Positions 54,795-62,767 are shown, counted from the first letter of the stretch. The stretch is 64,000 nt of DNA from Bacteroidales bacterium UBA3810 (GCA_002368645.1 DFEE01000020.1:60964-124963), one strand, 5' to 3'. Notes: generated by a model not told the origin, from the sequence alone. Numbers and translations: made by a program.

Positions 54795-55109
54795 TTATTC
54801 CGATAGGATTGTGTATTTAAATTCATACCCTAATTTATTTACAAATTTCTTTATTTCTTCCAAAAACACTATCCCTTGTTCATCGGGTTCATATTTCAAA
54901 TACAGACATATTACATACCCATTTGTCGCATTTGGATAATAATCTGACACTTGACCTGTCTCTATTGCAGATAGATACATGTTTATTTTCTCTTGCAACA
55001 TTAATAGATGATGCATATCATCCCATTGAAGATGATCGGAAATGGATAATACTTTCTTCCCGTTTTCTTCTGTAATGTAATCAATAATATCTTTCTTTTC
55101 GATTGACAT
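54795..55109 (-). CDS. DUF6572 protein, possible immunity protein
   Basis: A 104-residue acidic protein. MSIEKKDIIDYITEENG, ISDHLQWDDMHHLLMLQEKI and the C-terminal beta segment match DUF6572 as I remember it, a family often found at the end of polymorphic-toxin loci. It lies 66 bp after the presumed immunity gene at 55176, in the same direction. Which toxin it might neutralise is unknown. Confidence 0.6.
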   Translation of the reverse strand: MSIEKKDIIDYITEENGKKVLSISDHLQWDDMHHLLMLQEKINMYLSAIETGQVSDYYPNATNGYVICLYLKYEPDEQGIVFLEEIKKFVNKLGYEFKYTILSE

Positions 55110-55175
55110 ACTAATCCGTTAAATTATTAGGTCTAACAATATCTACCTTTGTTGGAGGAATTTCTGTTCGTGTAA

Positions 55176-55757
55176 TCATCTATGCGGTATTTCCACAAAC
55201 TCATATACTACATTCTCTGTGCGCCAAAAATTCTCATCCAGAAGATTCCAACCTAAATGATTCAAATACTGTAATATGATTTCTTTATTTAGTCGTTTTT
55301 TCTTCAGTCTTAATTTATATAATTCCACATTCTCAAACTCCAAAGGCTCTCCATCTTCGTAGAATACCCACTGAGGATCTTGATAGCACAATATGTGACG
55401 ACACTTTGTGGAGGAATAGTAATGAAAATGATATGCCTCCATCATTTGAGATGTACCATCATAGATGGAGACGTTGTAGTATTCCATTCCACACTTTTTT
55501 GCCACATACTTAATGAGATTAACATATCCATCCATTATATTCGCATACATAATTGTTGTATGTGGATTATTTTGGGGCGCGTATAAAATGAATTGTGCAT
55601 CCGGCGCGTTATATTGCTGAATATAATATTCATTTATGACACCTTTATAGTCATCATAATAACGCATGTTATACTCAGCTCCGATTGCAGAGATAAAGTT
55701 ATCTTTCACATATTCTATATCATAAGGAAAGAAAGTAAGTGTTACATTTATATTCAT
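55176..55757 (-). CDS. presumed immunity protein for the orphan RHS tip toxin
   Basis: A 193-residue protein with no signal peptide and no family I recognise: FFPYDIEYVKDNFISAIGAE, MDGYVNLIKYVAKKCGMEYY, AYHFHYYSSTKCRHILCY. Its ATG shares a base with the stop codon of the toxin gene (TAATG, 55755-55759). Overlapping stop-start immediately after an RHS toxin tip is the usual place of a cognate immunity gene, which is the basis of the call. Strongly AT-rich. Confidence 0.55.
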   Translation of the reverse strand: MNINVTLTFFPYDIEYVKDNFISAIGAEYNMRYYDDYKGVINEYYIQQYNAPDAQFILYAPQNNPHTTIMYANIMDGYVNLIKYVAKKCGMEYYNVSIYDGTSQMMEAYHFHYYSSTKCRHILCYQDPQWVFYEDGEPLEFENVELYKLRLKKKRLNKEIILQYLNHLGWNLLDENFWRTENVVYEFVEIPHR

Positions 55758-56563
55758 TATTCTACTGTTTTCAAAATTACTTTTGCATTGGGATCATTTG
55801 CTTGAACCGTTTGCTGATGTTTGAGACCATTTTCTGGATGTGTGTCAAACTCGACATTATAATGCTGACCATTCAGATCGTATTGAACATCAGGTCTATT
55901 AGAGCCGACTTTGTTACCATTAATGTCTACTTGAGTTTGATTTTTTCGGATATTTTTAGCTTTTGGGGGCATATCCTCTATATATTTGTCGATTGCAGAG
56001 TTGTGCTTTGGCCCTCCGTGCGGTTTTGCATTTCCTCCATTTGGTTTAATATATGCTCCTATGCTCTTCGCTTTTTGTCCTTGCTTTGCGACCTTTTGTG
56101 CGTTATTAGCAAGTTTAATAGCTTGTTGCGCCTTGTTTATGGACTTTGCCACACCTACACCAGCAGCTCCTACTGCAGCAGACACGGCGATAGATTTAAT
56201 ACTTATGTCATGAGTTAATGCCGTAGAGAAATCGTCCCCGTTTAGCATGTTCATGCCAACCTGAAAAGCGTAATCCGATGCTCCACCGATAAGTGCACCA
56301 ACAACCAGCTGTGCCCACCTCCCATCCGGATCAATGTACTTTAACGGATTGCCGTTACAATATAGATATGGTTGCAACGTAGGATATTGGTCTAATAGAG
56401 GATCGGTAGAGATAAAATCTCCTAACTCTGACAAGAGATATCTTGCACCAAAGTAATAGTATCCACTTTCTTCATCTAACTCTTTGGTAGTGAACTTAAA
56501 CCGCTCGTCATAACCATATGGAGTCTGATTGGTGAGGAGTTGTCCGTACGGCAGTATAATCAA
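55757..56563 (-). CDS. orphan RHS tip with nuclease-like toxin domain
   Basis: 268 codons from TTG 56563; a TGA lies two codons upstream in the same frame and no Met is available. Residues about 4-82 are the RHS core end (LPYGQLL, YDERFKFTTKELDEESGYYYF, GDFISTDPLLDQYPTLQPYL, LKYIDPDGR). The toxin part follows: a hydrophobic Gly/Ala-rich segment (about 83-130) and a C-terminal domain with KHNSAIDKYIEDMPPKAK and RPDVQYDLNGQHYNVEFDT. The pattern RPD...VEFD suggests a restriction-endonuclease-like fold. With no signal peptide or shell it looks like a stored cassette. Confidence 0.7.
   Translation of the reverse strand: MIILPYGQLLTNQTPYGYDERFKFTTKELDEESGYYYFGARYLLSELGDFISTDPLLDQYPTLQPYLYCNGNPLKYIDPDGRWAQLVVGALIGGASDYAFQVGMNMLNGDDFSTALTHDISIKSIAVSAAVGAAGVGVAKSINKAQQAIKLANNAQKVAKQGQKAKSIGAYIKPNGGNAKPHGGPKHNSAIDKYIEDMPPKAKNIRKNQTQVDINGNKVGSNRPDVQYDLNGQHYNVEFDTHPENGLKHQQTVQANDPNAKVILKTVE
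56322..56516 (-). repeat. RHS-core direct repeat, copy 1
   Basis: 195 bp encoding the RHS core from YDERFKF to DPDG. By eye it differs from 57826-58020 at about 14 positions, without indels in the net length. The flanks on both sides are unrelated. Confidence 0.85.
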
Positions 56564-56593
56564 AGATCACTCGCGGCTGATGGGTCATGTATT

Positions 56594-57190
56594 TTAAGTA
56601 TTGCATTCTTGCGCTAAAAACTTGGCGTATTCTTCTCCGTCCATCTTCTGCGTAATACGAGTACCTTCATACTCAACAAACAAGCCATTATGGGATGCCA
56701 ATTGATCTAAATCGGTGTTAAAAACAGCCTGCTCTCCCTGCAAGAAATAGAAACGAGGACTGTTTACATAAACATAATAATCGTACCCAAAATGAATGTA
56801 TGTCTTAGACTTTTTATGATACAAAACACCATATATATTTTCTCGGAGGATTAATGGAATTACATATTGTATTTCGTCCAAAGACAAAGACATGTTATTA
56901 TCAATTTTCTCATACCATTCTCTTAGTTTTCCATTTCTATCGTAAGTTGCACGGACAGGGAATTTTAAATCGCTAAATTGAATAATTTTAACTTTATGGG
57001 CATGTACATACTTAAATAATTTGACAAAGAAATTAATATAAGACTGCTCGGTTTTTTTGTATTCTTTATATGTGAATATTTTACCTTGGTATACACGACC
57101 AATATCAGACATGGAAGTCCATGAGTTGCTCCATCTATAATTTTTCTCTTTCAATATAGGAAATGTATTTATTGTCCAATTATCATTCAT
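56594..57190 (-). CDS. presumed immunity protein for the mini-RHS toxin
   Basis: A 198-residue protein located 37 bp after the BECR-type toxin gene and before the orphan tip. WTINTFPILKEKNYRWSNSW, YINFFVKLFKYVHAHKVKII and KTYIHFGYDYYVYV are visible; no family recognised, no signal peptide. Position directly after the toxin suggests a cytoplasmic immunity protein. AT-rich like the rest of the island. Confidence 0.5.
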   Translation of the reverse strand: MNDNWTINTFPILKEKNYRWSNSWTSMSDIGRVYQGKIFTYKEYKKTEQSYINFFVKLFKYVHAHKVKIIQFSDLKFPVRATYDRNGKLREWYEKIDNNMSLSLDEIQYVIPLILRENIYGVLYHKKSKTYIHFGYDYYVYVNSPRFYFLQGEQAVFNTDLDQLASHNGLFVEYEGTRITQKMDGEEYAKFLAQECNT

Positions 57191-57227
57191 TATTGTAAAA
57201 TTTTAAAATTCTATGGGAAGATTTAAA

Positions 57228-58157
57228 TTAGTCTCCAATTCTCTGAAGATTCTCGTCATACGTTCCGTCTCTAGTTTTTTTACTCTCTAGTGCCTTGGGA
57301 GAATCCGCTCTTTTCCATACTCCGCCATTATGTGAATCTCTATCTGGAGAAAAATATTTTTTACCTTGCTGGAAAATCGGTTGCCCATTGCGAGTTCTCT
57401 CTTTAATTTTTTTGAACCCATCAGGAACCGGAACGGCGCGCCTATTTTCTTTTGTTCCTACATATACTAATTCTTTCTTCCCTTTATTTGCGGCCTCAAT
57501 GGCATTATTGATGACGCCTAAATCCTTCTTTATTTTACCTGCTTTTGCAAGGTCTCCGAAATAAGGAACGAGACCAGCAGCACTAATGGCGGCTCCACTA
57601 ACATCTCCATTGTTCCATTGTAGAGCTGCATTTAAACCATCTGCAATTCCATACGGATCAAAGATACCCACAATATCTAGTGTAGCGCTTAAGATTTCAT
57701 CGCCTTGAAAGTTGTAGCTGCCACCAAAATCCACATTCAGATTGGAGATATCCGCATTCAAGTTTATTAAATCCGTCCTAATTGTAATACTAGACTTATT
57801 CGCCCCAGCTAATGTAACATCTCTTCCATCCGGATCAATGTACTTCAACGGATTGCCGTTACAATATAGATATGGTTGCAACGTAGGATATTGGTCTAAC
57901 AGAGGATCGGGAGATAGGAAATCTCCTAACTCCGACAATAAATACCGCGCACCGAAGTAATAGTATCCACTTTCTTCATCTAACTCTTTGGTAGTGAACT
58001 TAAACCGCTCATCATAACCACTTATCCTTTGATTCGCTAATATCTCCCCATATGGCAAATAATGGATATACTGAATCGGGCTAATAATCCTTGTTGCTTG
58101 AAGGTAAGATGGAAACGACCCCAAAATGAGCAATAGGATTAATAGCCGGCGTTTCAT
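57228..58157 (-). CDS. miniature secreted RHS toxin with BECR-type (Ntox21-like) tip
   Basis: 309 residues. A Sec signal peptide (MKRRLLILLLILGSFPSYLQ) is joined directly to the last part of an RHS core (about 33-112, LPYGEILANQRISGYDERF to IDPDGR). The beta-cage repeats normally before this (over 1000 residues) are absent. Residues 113-309 form the tip; the end reads PVPDGFKKIKERTRNGQPIF then SPDRDSHNGGVWKRADS, which matches my memory of Ntox21/BECR-fold RNase toxins. It has its own promoter and is followed by a presumed immunity gene. Confidence 0.75.
   Translation of the reverse strand: MKRRLLILLLILGSFPSYLQATRIISPIQYIHYLPYGEILANQRISGYDERFKFTTKELDEESGYYYFGARYLLSELGDFLSPDPLLDQYPTLQPYLYCNGNPLKYIDPDGRDVTLAGANKSSITIRTDLINLNADISNLNVDFGGSYNFQGDEILSATLDIVGIFDPYGIADGLNAALQWNNGDVSGAAISAAGLVPYFGDLAKAGKIKKDLGVINNAIEAANKGKKELVYVGTKENRRAVPVPDGFKKIKERTRNGQPIFQQGKKYFSPDRDSHNGGVWKRADSPKALESKKTRDGTYDENLQRIGD
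57826..58020 (-). repeat. RHS-core direct repeat, copy 2
   Basis: Partner of 56322-56516, same orientation, 1504 bp apart. It lies in frame inside the mini-RHS gene just after the signal peptide. Confidence 0.85.
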
Positions 58158-58197
58158 GATGATAGGATTTTTTGAGTGGGGACTTGCTTTTTGCGTG

Positions 58198-58229
58198 CAA
58201 AGGTACGACTTTTTTTCGAGATATGCAAA
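58198..58229 (-). promoter_or_regulatory. promoter of the mini-RHS toxin operon
   Basis: Minus strand TTTG (58229-58226), 20 bp, TACCTTTG (58205-58198), then the ATG at 58157. The sequence from the -7 box to beyond the -33 box is nearly the same as at 61323-61354. Confidence 0.78.
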
Positions 58230-58283
58230 AAAAATATGTTTTTTTGTTAAAAGAGATACAGGCTATGAGAGAAGCAATGAAGG

Positions 58284-58736
58284 TTATAACCTTTTGAAGT
58301 TATAATCAAGCACTTCTATTTTAAGCCCATATCTATCGGGAACCTCACTGGGACGGACACGTTCAAACGATTGAGTCAGCCCCGGTGCTAATGTACAGTA
58401 TTCCGTATCATCTTCATAATGGATCTGTTTGCCTTTGGAATCAAAATAAATAAAACGGAGTTTGACATTCTTAATCGGATTGGAGGAGTTGTTATGTATC
58501 GTATACTTGATAAACAAACTACCTGACTGAGTGATACCAATTTTGAGTTTCGGGTGCCCAAACTCTGTTTCATGCACTATCGTTTTTTCCGGCGCTTCTT
58601 TTATTTTCTTTACTTCTTCAGTCTTTTCCTTCGCTTCGCCTTTCTGAGCATAATATTGCTCCATAGATGGCAGCAAGTACCACACTGCCAGCACCGACAG
58701 TAGAACAGATAATAAGATTGTTATGATATTTTTCAT
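58284..58736 (-). CDS. membrane-anchored hypothetical protein
   Basis: A 150-residue protein (ATG 58736; ATG 58760 is an alternative). One N-terminal membrane helix (NIITILLSVLLSVLAVWYLL), a Lys/Glu-rich linker and a beta-sandwich-like C-terminal domain: IKYTIHNNSSNPIKNVKLRF then YFDSKGKQI. This pattern fits FxLYD-like or DUF-type extracytoplasmic domains. It is 27 bp downstream of the lipoprotein gene and probably cotranscribed. Confidence 0.55.
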   Translation of the reverse strand: MKNIITILLSVLLSVLAVWYLLPSMEQYYAQKGEAKEKTEEVKKIKEAPEKTIVHETEFGHPKLKIGITQSGSLFIKYTIHNNSSNPIKNVKLRFIYFDSKGKQIHYEDDTEYCTLAPGLTQSFERVRPSEVPDRYGLKIEVLDYNFKRL

Positions 58737-58763
58737 AGTACGTATAATTTTAGTCGTCAAAAC

Positions 58764-59573
58764 CTATTCACCCTTCTCAGTCCGTATGCCGTAAAACCAA
58801 TGTTTTTGCGGCTCTTGATATAATTTCCAAGAACTTTCTTTATCATACCGGAGATAGAAACAATCCGAGGTGTTGATGGTGCAGACTTCATTATATTGTT
58901 TCGCATAATACTCTGGCGTATATTCTTTTATATAATCATCCGTTTTGTTGAGACAAGGTATCTCTTCACCCTTCTGATATTTAACAAGTGATGGCTGAGC
59001 ATAGTTGGTGATAGATGAGATAAAGAATTGGTTATCAATGACAATATCTTTTGTTCCTTCTCCAAAATTATAAGTCAAATAGTTCGCAAAATGCAAAGGT
59101 GAGTCAGCGTCATCAAACGATATTGAGGCAAATGTAGTGGGAAAACGATTCAGATCACAATCTACATAAAGGCAATCGCTGATATTTTGTTGCAGAAATT
59201 CGCGACATCCCAGTGGCGGAATAGCAACTATCGGTCTAAAACTCTTCTCGGAATTGTCAGAGGGTTTTGCTGTAGGTAAATAGTAATCATATGTCATACC
59301 ATTACGGATAAAGAATGTTTGCATCAAATCAATGAACATTACCTTATCGGTCTTATTCAAAATAGTGAAGCCCGCATTCCCGCTTTCCGCCCAAAAAGAA
59401 TAGAGGATAGCGCAATTATCGTCTTCATACATCATGCCTGTTTGTGTGTTGGTTATATGCGATGCATCAACAGGAGTAGCTTTGCACACTTGATAAAAAG
59501 TATACGATTTCCATGTCATGCAAGAACTCAAAAACAAACTCGCAGTCAAAAGTAAAATTAGTTTTTTAATCAT
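58764..59573 (-). CDS. hypothetical lipoprotein
   Basis: A 269-residue lipoprotein; the signal peptide ends LSSC (Cys18). The body has WAESGNAGFTILNKTDKVMF, then LMQTFFIRNGMTYDYY and several Cys residues, with an aromatic C-terminus (KHWFYGIRTEKGE). I recall similar lipoproteins in Bacteroides but no function. It is upstream of the toxin island and shares its low GC. Confidence 0.55.
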   Translation of the reverse strand: MIKKLILLLTASLFLSSCMTWKSYTFYQVCKATPVDASHITNTQTGMMYEDDNCAILYSFWAESGNAGFTILNKTDKVMFIDLMQTFFIRNGMTYDYYLPTAKPSDNSEKSFRPIVAIPPLGCREFLQQNISDCLYVDCDLNRFPTTFASISFDDADSPLHFANYLTYNFGEGTKDIVIDNQFFISSITNYAQPSLVKYQKGEEIPCLNKTDDYIKEYTPEYYAKQYNEVCTINTSDCFYLRYDKESSWKLYQEPQKHWFYGIRTEKGE

Positions 59574-59636
59574 ATTGTTGTGTTATTATGAAACTTTCGC
59601 TATATCTCATTTATTTATCAGAAATAGCTGCGTTTA

Positions 59637-61172
59637 TCAAGATCTTTTATACCAAGCATTAAATTTGTTCCATTCATCAGTTTCGTTGTCTAACATATAT
59701 ATTTGGGATTGAGAAATAGTTTCATTCCTATTCATTGGTTCAGAACTTGATTGTTCTAATTTGAATGCAAAACTATAACATATTTTTAGGATTTGTTCTA
59801 CCTCTTTATTCTCTATAATCTCATTATTATCTACATATTGCTGCAATTCTACCAACATGTTATGTTCGCCCCAAGTATAATCATTAGGGTATTTATCTTG
59901 ACTTTTGATAATAGCAAGATATAACTTTGTCAATGAAGGATGGTGTTGTATTATTTCGCGTGTTAATTCGCCAAATGTTTGAGAATCTGCCCCCGCTATA
60001 TGATGATAGAGAACTGATGATACCATTAAAATTTCAGTACGTATATCTTCCCTTTTAATATACTGCTTAATGAGCGTTTTATACAAGTCATTTGTGTCAG
60101 TATATTGATATTTATCTCTTTGGCTTGCGAGAATATAGATTGTCCTCAATGTTATTAATTCTTCCAATTCTATTTGCTCTTCTTTTGATAACAGATTGGT
60201 ATTGTATTGGAAAGACCGCAGCCTTCGTTTAATGTCCTGAAAATTTGTCACTGTTACATCGAGATAATAATAATTCAATAGAGTATAAAAAACATCTAAA
60301 CCACCAGAATTTTTAGGAGATTTCCTAATATATTCCATAAAGTCGTTTTGTGGAACAAGAACATCATATATATTTATATCTTCGGAATATGGGTCTTCTT
60401 TTATTTTATTAATAATTGTATTTGCTAACTCTTTTTTCCCAGAGTCACACCATAAATCCGTTTCTTTTTGATATTGACAGCGTAATGCATCTTGTCTTAA
60501 TTTTTCCTCCTTCTCTAATCTCAGTTGTTCTACTTCTTCTTGCTCGGCTCGTAATCTTTTATACTCATTTATTTCATCGTACTTAGGACAACTAACCCAT
60601 TTTTTATTATTTTTTTCAACTCGTAGGCGGTGAGAAATACTATCTTCATTATAATCAGTATTTAACAAGTCCGACATATCAATTTCAATACATGCGGTTG
60701 AAGATTTTTTAATATAATTTTGCTTTTCTTCATTTACGCGATGAGTTACTAATATCTCTATCCATAATTCATGTGGAGTATTCTTGTCATCATACTTGAT
60801 GCCAACACAATCAGGTCTAATTTGTTTATCTCCAATATAATATGTTTTTTCTGTGTAAATCTCTTCAAATGATATACTCCCTGGCTCATTATAATAAAAT
60901 TCTCCTTGATAATCAGGAAGCATTATTATTTTATCTCTTGCCAAAATTTGTTGCGATAGTTTATGCAATGCAGTCATTCGTGCACCTGCACAATCTGCTC
61001 CACTATAGTGAGCAAAGTGATGTTCTTTTTTATGACCTCCGTTTTTTGCTACTAATTTTTCTTTGCAATGTGGACAGATGCATCCACACCTCAACCCATT
61101 TGACACATTATCCACGCCAATCATTTGATTAGTTTCTAAATAAAGTGCATATTTAAGATGAGGTTGGTGCAT
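59637..61172 (-). CDS. CoiA-like competence/nuclease-type protein
   Basis: A 511-residue protein. The N-terminus has a zinc-binding block (CICPHCKEKL, then KKEHHFAHYSGADC) followed by a PD-(D/E)XK-like core: IRPDCVGIKYDD, then HELWIEILVTHRV. This matches the CoiA family (competence protein with nuclease-like domain). After about 200 comes a coiled coil rich in Glu, Arg and Leu, and a long helical C-terminal region of about 290 residues without recognised motifs, longer than usual CoiA. Confidence 0.72.
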   Translation of the reverse strand: MHQPHLKYALYLETNQMIGVDNVSNGLRCGCICPHCKEKLVAKNGGHKKEHHFAHYSGADCAGARMTALHKLSQQILARDKIIMLPDYQGEFYYNEPGSISFEEIYTEKTYYIGDKQIRPDCVGIKYDDKNTPHELWIEILVTHRVNEEKQNYIKKSSTACIEIDMSDLLNTDYNEDSISHRLRVEKNNKKWVSCPKYDEINEYKRLRAEQEEVEQLRLEKEEKLRQDALRCQYQKETDLWCDSGKKELANTIINKIKEDPYSEDINIYDVLVPQNDFMEYIRKSPKNSGGLDVFYTLLNYYYLDVTVTNFQDIKRRLRSFQYNTNLLSKEEQIELEELITLRTIYILASQRDKYQYTDTNDLYKTLIKQYIKREDIRTEILMVSSVLYHHIAGADSQTFGELTREIIQHHPSLTKLYLAIIKSQDKYPNDYTWGEHNMLVELQQYVDNNEIIENKEVEQILKICYSFAFKLEQSSSEPMNRNETISQSQIYMLDNETDEWNKFNAWYKRS

Positions 61173-61322
61173 AAAATAAAATTCTTAAGAATTGCTGCTA
61201 GCGCGCGAAGATGTCCTTACTGGGCAGTAATCTGTCCTATCGACTTGATGAATGCGTTTTTCACCAGCATCTCTAAAGCGTCACTATGTTGGTGGCGATT
61301 TGTAATTTGTTCTTTCTGCGTG

Positions 61323-61354
61323 CAAAGGTACGACTTTTTTTTTGATTATGCAAA
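61323..61354 (-). promoter_or_regulatory. promoter of the CoiA-like gene
   Basis: Minus strand TTTG (61354-61351), 20 bp, TACCTTTG (61330-61323). The leader to ATG 61172 is about 145 nt and contains a 17-codon frame MLVKNAFIKSIGQITAQ ending at TAA. The -33 box overlaps the left end of dispersed repeat copy B. Confidence 0.7.
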
Positions 61355-61722
61355 AAAAATATGTTTTTTTGTTCAAAAGTGTGTCATTGGCAAAAGGTAG
61401 AAATTAGATTCATAAAGGATCCATTACGGATCTACAAGGGCGCTCTTGTAATGCTCTAGTAGTGCTCTGGTAATGCTCTAGTAATGCTCTGGTAGTGCTA
61501 TAGTAGTTGATAAGGAGCGAAAACGAGAAAAAGAAAGCTGATAAAAGCATACGGCGAAGCAGATCGTTAGAAGCAACTAATGGGGACCCCGCAGATTTTT
61601 AATCTGTGGGGAGAGGAGGAAGCGCGGCTACTTTTGCAAAACTTTGCTTTGCAGTCGTAGCAAGCCGCTTCCGACGAGAAAAAGAAAGCTGATAAAAGAA
61701 AAAAGAACCAAAAAAGAAAATT
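61345..61722 (+). repeat. dispersed repeat, copy B, with six 11-bp units and a 127-bp insert
   Basis: Second copy of the element at 16769. The six 11-bp units lie at 61440-61505. Relative to copy A it carries an insert at 61548-61674 bordered by a 24-bp direct duplication (61524-61547 and 61675-61698). The insert contains a hairpin CCCCGCAGATT/AATCTGTGGGG (61587-61612) and a GCGGCT...AGCCGC inverted match. Confidence 0.8.
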
Positions 61723-61738
61723 AATAAAGAAAAAGAGT

Positions 61739-61801
61739 CCTGTCCTATGTCCTGTCCTATGTTCCATTATGCAGATAGTATAGGACAAGACATGGGACAG
61801 G
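61739..61801. repeat. 22-bp imperfect inverted repeat
   Basis: Arms 61739-61760 and 61780-61801 pair at 20 of 22 positions around a 19-base loop; each arm contains TGTCC-type repeats. No T-run follows on the plus strand. It may be a protein site or an mRNA stem upstream of the short frame at 61822. Confidence 0.6.
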
Positions 61802-61821
61802 GCAAATTAAAAATTAAAATT

Positions 61822-61983
61822 ATGGACAAGGACTTTAATGATTTTTGGGATGCATACCGGCCGACGAGAACCATTTTCCCAAACGAGTGCAAGACACCCC
61901 ACATGGTTCCTGCACGAGGCGAAAAAAAAGAGGGAAATATGATTTTGGGGAAAAATTTAAAGATTTTTGATACACTAAAATGA
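61822..61983 (+). pseudogene. short frame, possible remnant of a mobile-element gene
   Basis: 53 codons, MDKDFNDFWDAYRPTRTIFP then charged residues. The FWDAY segment is reminiscent of replication-initiation or primase-associated proteins of phages and mobile elements (FWxAY), but the rest has no likeness. It follows directly after the dispersed repeat. May not be translated. Confidence 0.25.
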
Positions 61984-62262
61984 ATATCGCATTATCTTTG
62001 CATCGTCTTTCGAAAGTACCATCATTAAAGCATGCTGTAAAGCACGACCTCTCGTCGACCTCTCGTCGAGACAAACGACAAAGCTAAACTAATGTATTAA
62101 CAACCTAAACCTTAATTTTATGGCACATTAACTGTTCTTTAGAATTGATAAATAGCCCAAAATAGTAAAAAAGATAAATAAACTTGCTTATTTGAAAAAT
62201 TAGTAGTAACTTTGCACGCAAAAAGTGCAAGAAGAAAGCAACAACTATAAAAAGCCCGGCAT
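61984..62262 (+). other. non-coding stretch before the CYTH gene
   Basis: Contains a -7-like TATCTTTG at 61993-62000 without a well-placed -33 box, a tandem CTCGTCGACCT/CTCGTCGAG pair near 62052-62070 and an A/T-rich segment with TTTTATGGCACATTAAC. A similar CCTTAACTTTTATAGCAC string occurs at 17699-17716 beside the other accessory region. The CYTH promoter lies at its end. Confidence 0.35.
62207..62214 (+). promoter_or_regulatory. -7 element of the CYTH gene
   Basis: TAACTTTG fits TAnnTTTG. The only TTTG upstream is 12 bp away; at the normal distance the sequence is CTTG (62183-62186). The -33 box is therefore weak. Confidence 0.5.
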
Positions 62263-62721
62263 ATGAACCACAATAATATCGAGATTGAGCGTAAGTTTCT
62301 CGTCAAGGACGATAGTTATAAACCCTTAGCGGTGGCAAAGCATCGTATCAAGCAAGGTTATCTCTGCCAACTTCCGGGTCGGACGGTGCGTGTACGGATT
62401 TTCGATGACGAAGCCATCCTAACCATCAAAGTCAAGAAAGCGGACGATGCCCTCGCTCGGTATGAATGGGAGTTTCCTATCCCGATGGACAAAGCCCTTG
62501 AGATGCTGCAGCATCCGCTAAAGCCTCTATTGGAAAAGACTCGGTGGATTATTCCTGCAGGCGGGAATTTAGTATGGGAAGTGGATGAGTTTGAGGGTCG
62601 CAAAGCGGGACTCGTTATCGCCGAGATAGAGTTGGAGGACGAGCGACAGGCGTTTGACAAGCCGAATTTTATCGGTCGTGAAGTGACCGGCGAAGCTGAA
62701 TACTACAACGCCAATATGTGA
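62263..62721 (+). CDS. CYTH domain protein (triphosphate tunnel metalloenzyme)
   Basis: A 152-residue protein with the ExExK signature IEIERKFLV (Glu7, Glu9, Lys11) and tunnel-lining charged strands: GRTVRVRIFDDEAILTIK, YEWEFPIP, WEVDEFEGRKAGLVIAEIEL. Bacterial members hydrolyse inorganic triphosphate or polyphosphate. Full length for the short bacterial subgroup. Single gene. Confidence 0.92.
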   Translation: MNHNNIEIERKFLVKDDSYKPLAVAKHRIKQGYLCQLPGRTVRVRIFDDEAILTIKVKKADDALARYEWEFPIPMDKALEMLQHPLKPLLEKTRWIIPAGGNLVWEVDEFEGRKAGLVIAEIELEDERQAFDKPNFIGREVTGEAEYYNANM

Positions 62722-62767
62722 TAAAGCCTCCCTCACAGAAGTATAGAGTCATCCTGCAAGTAACATC

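Noticed and set aside
55739..56218. 159-codon plus-strand frame opposite the orphan RHS tip
   Set aside because: Cys/Phe/Ile-rich translation typical of an antisense shadow in AT-rich coding DNA.
62101..62131. TTTTATGGCACATTAAC-like string shared with 17699-17716 as an attachment site
   Set aside because: The match is short and imperfect, and neither integrase nor matching boundaries are present; noted only in the non-coding entry.
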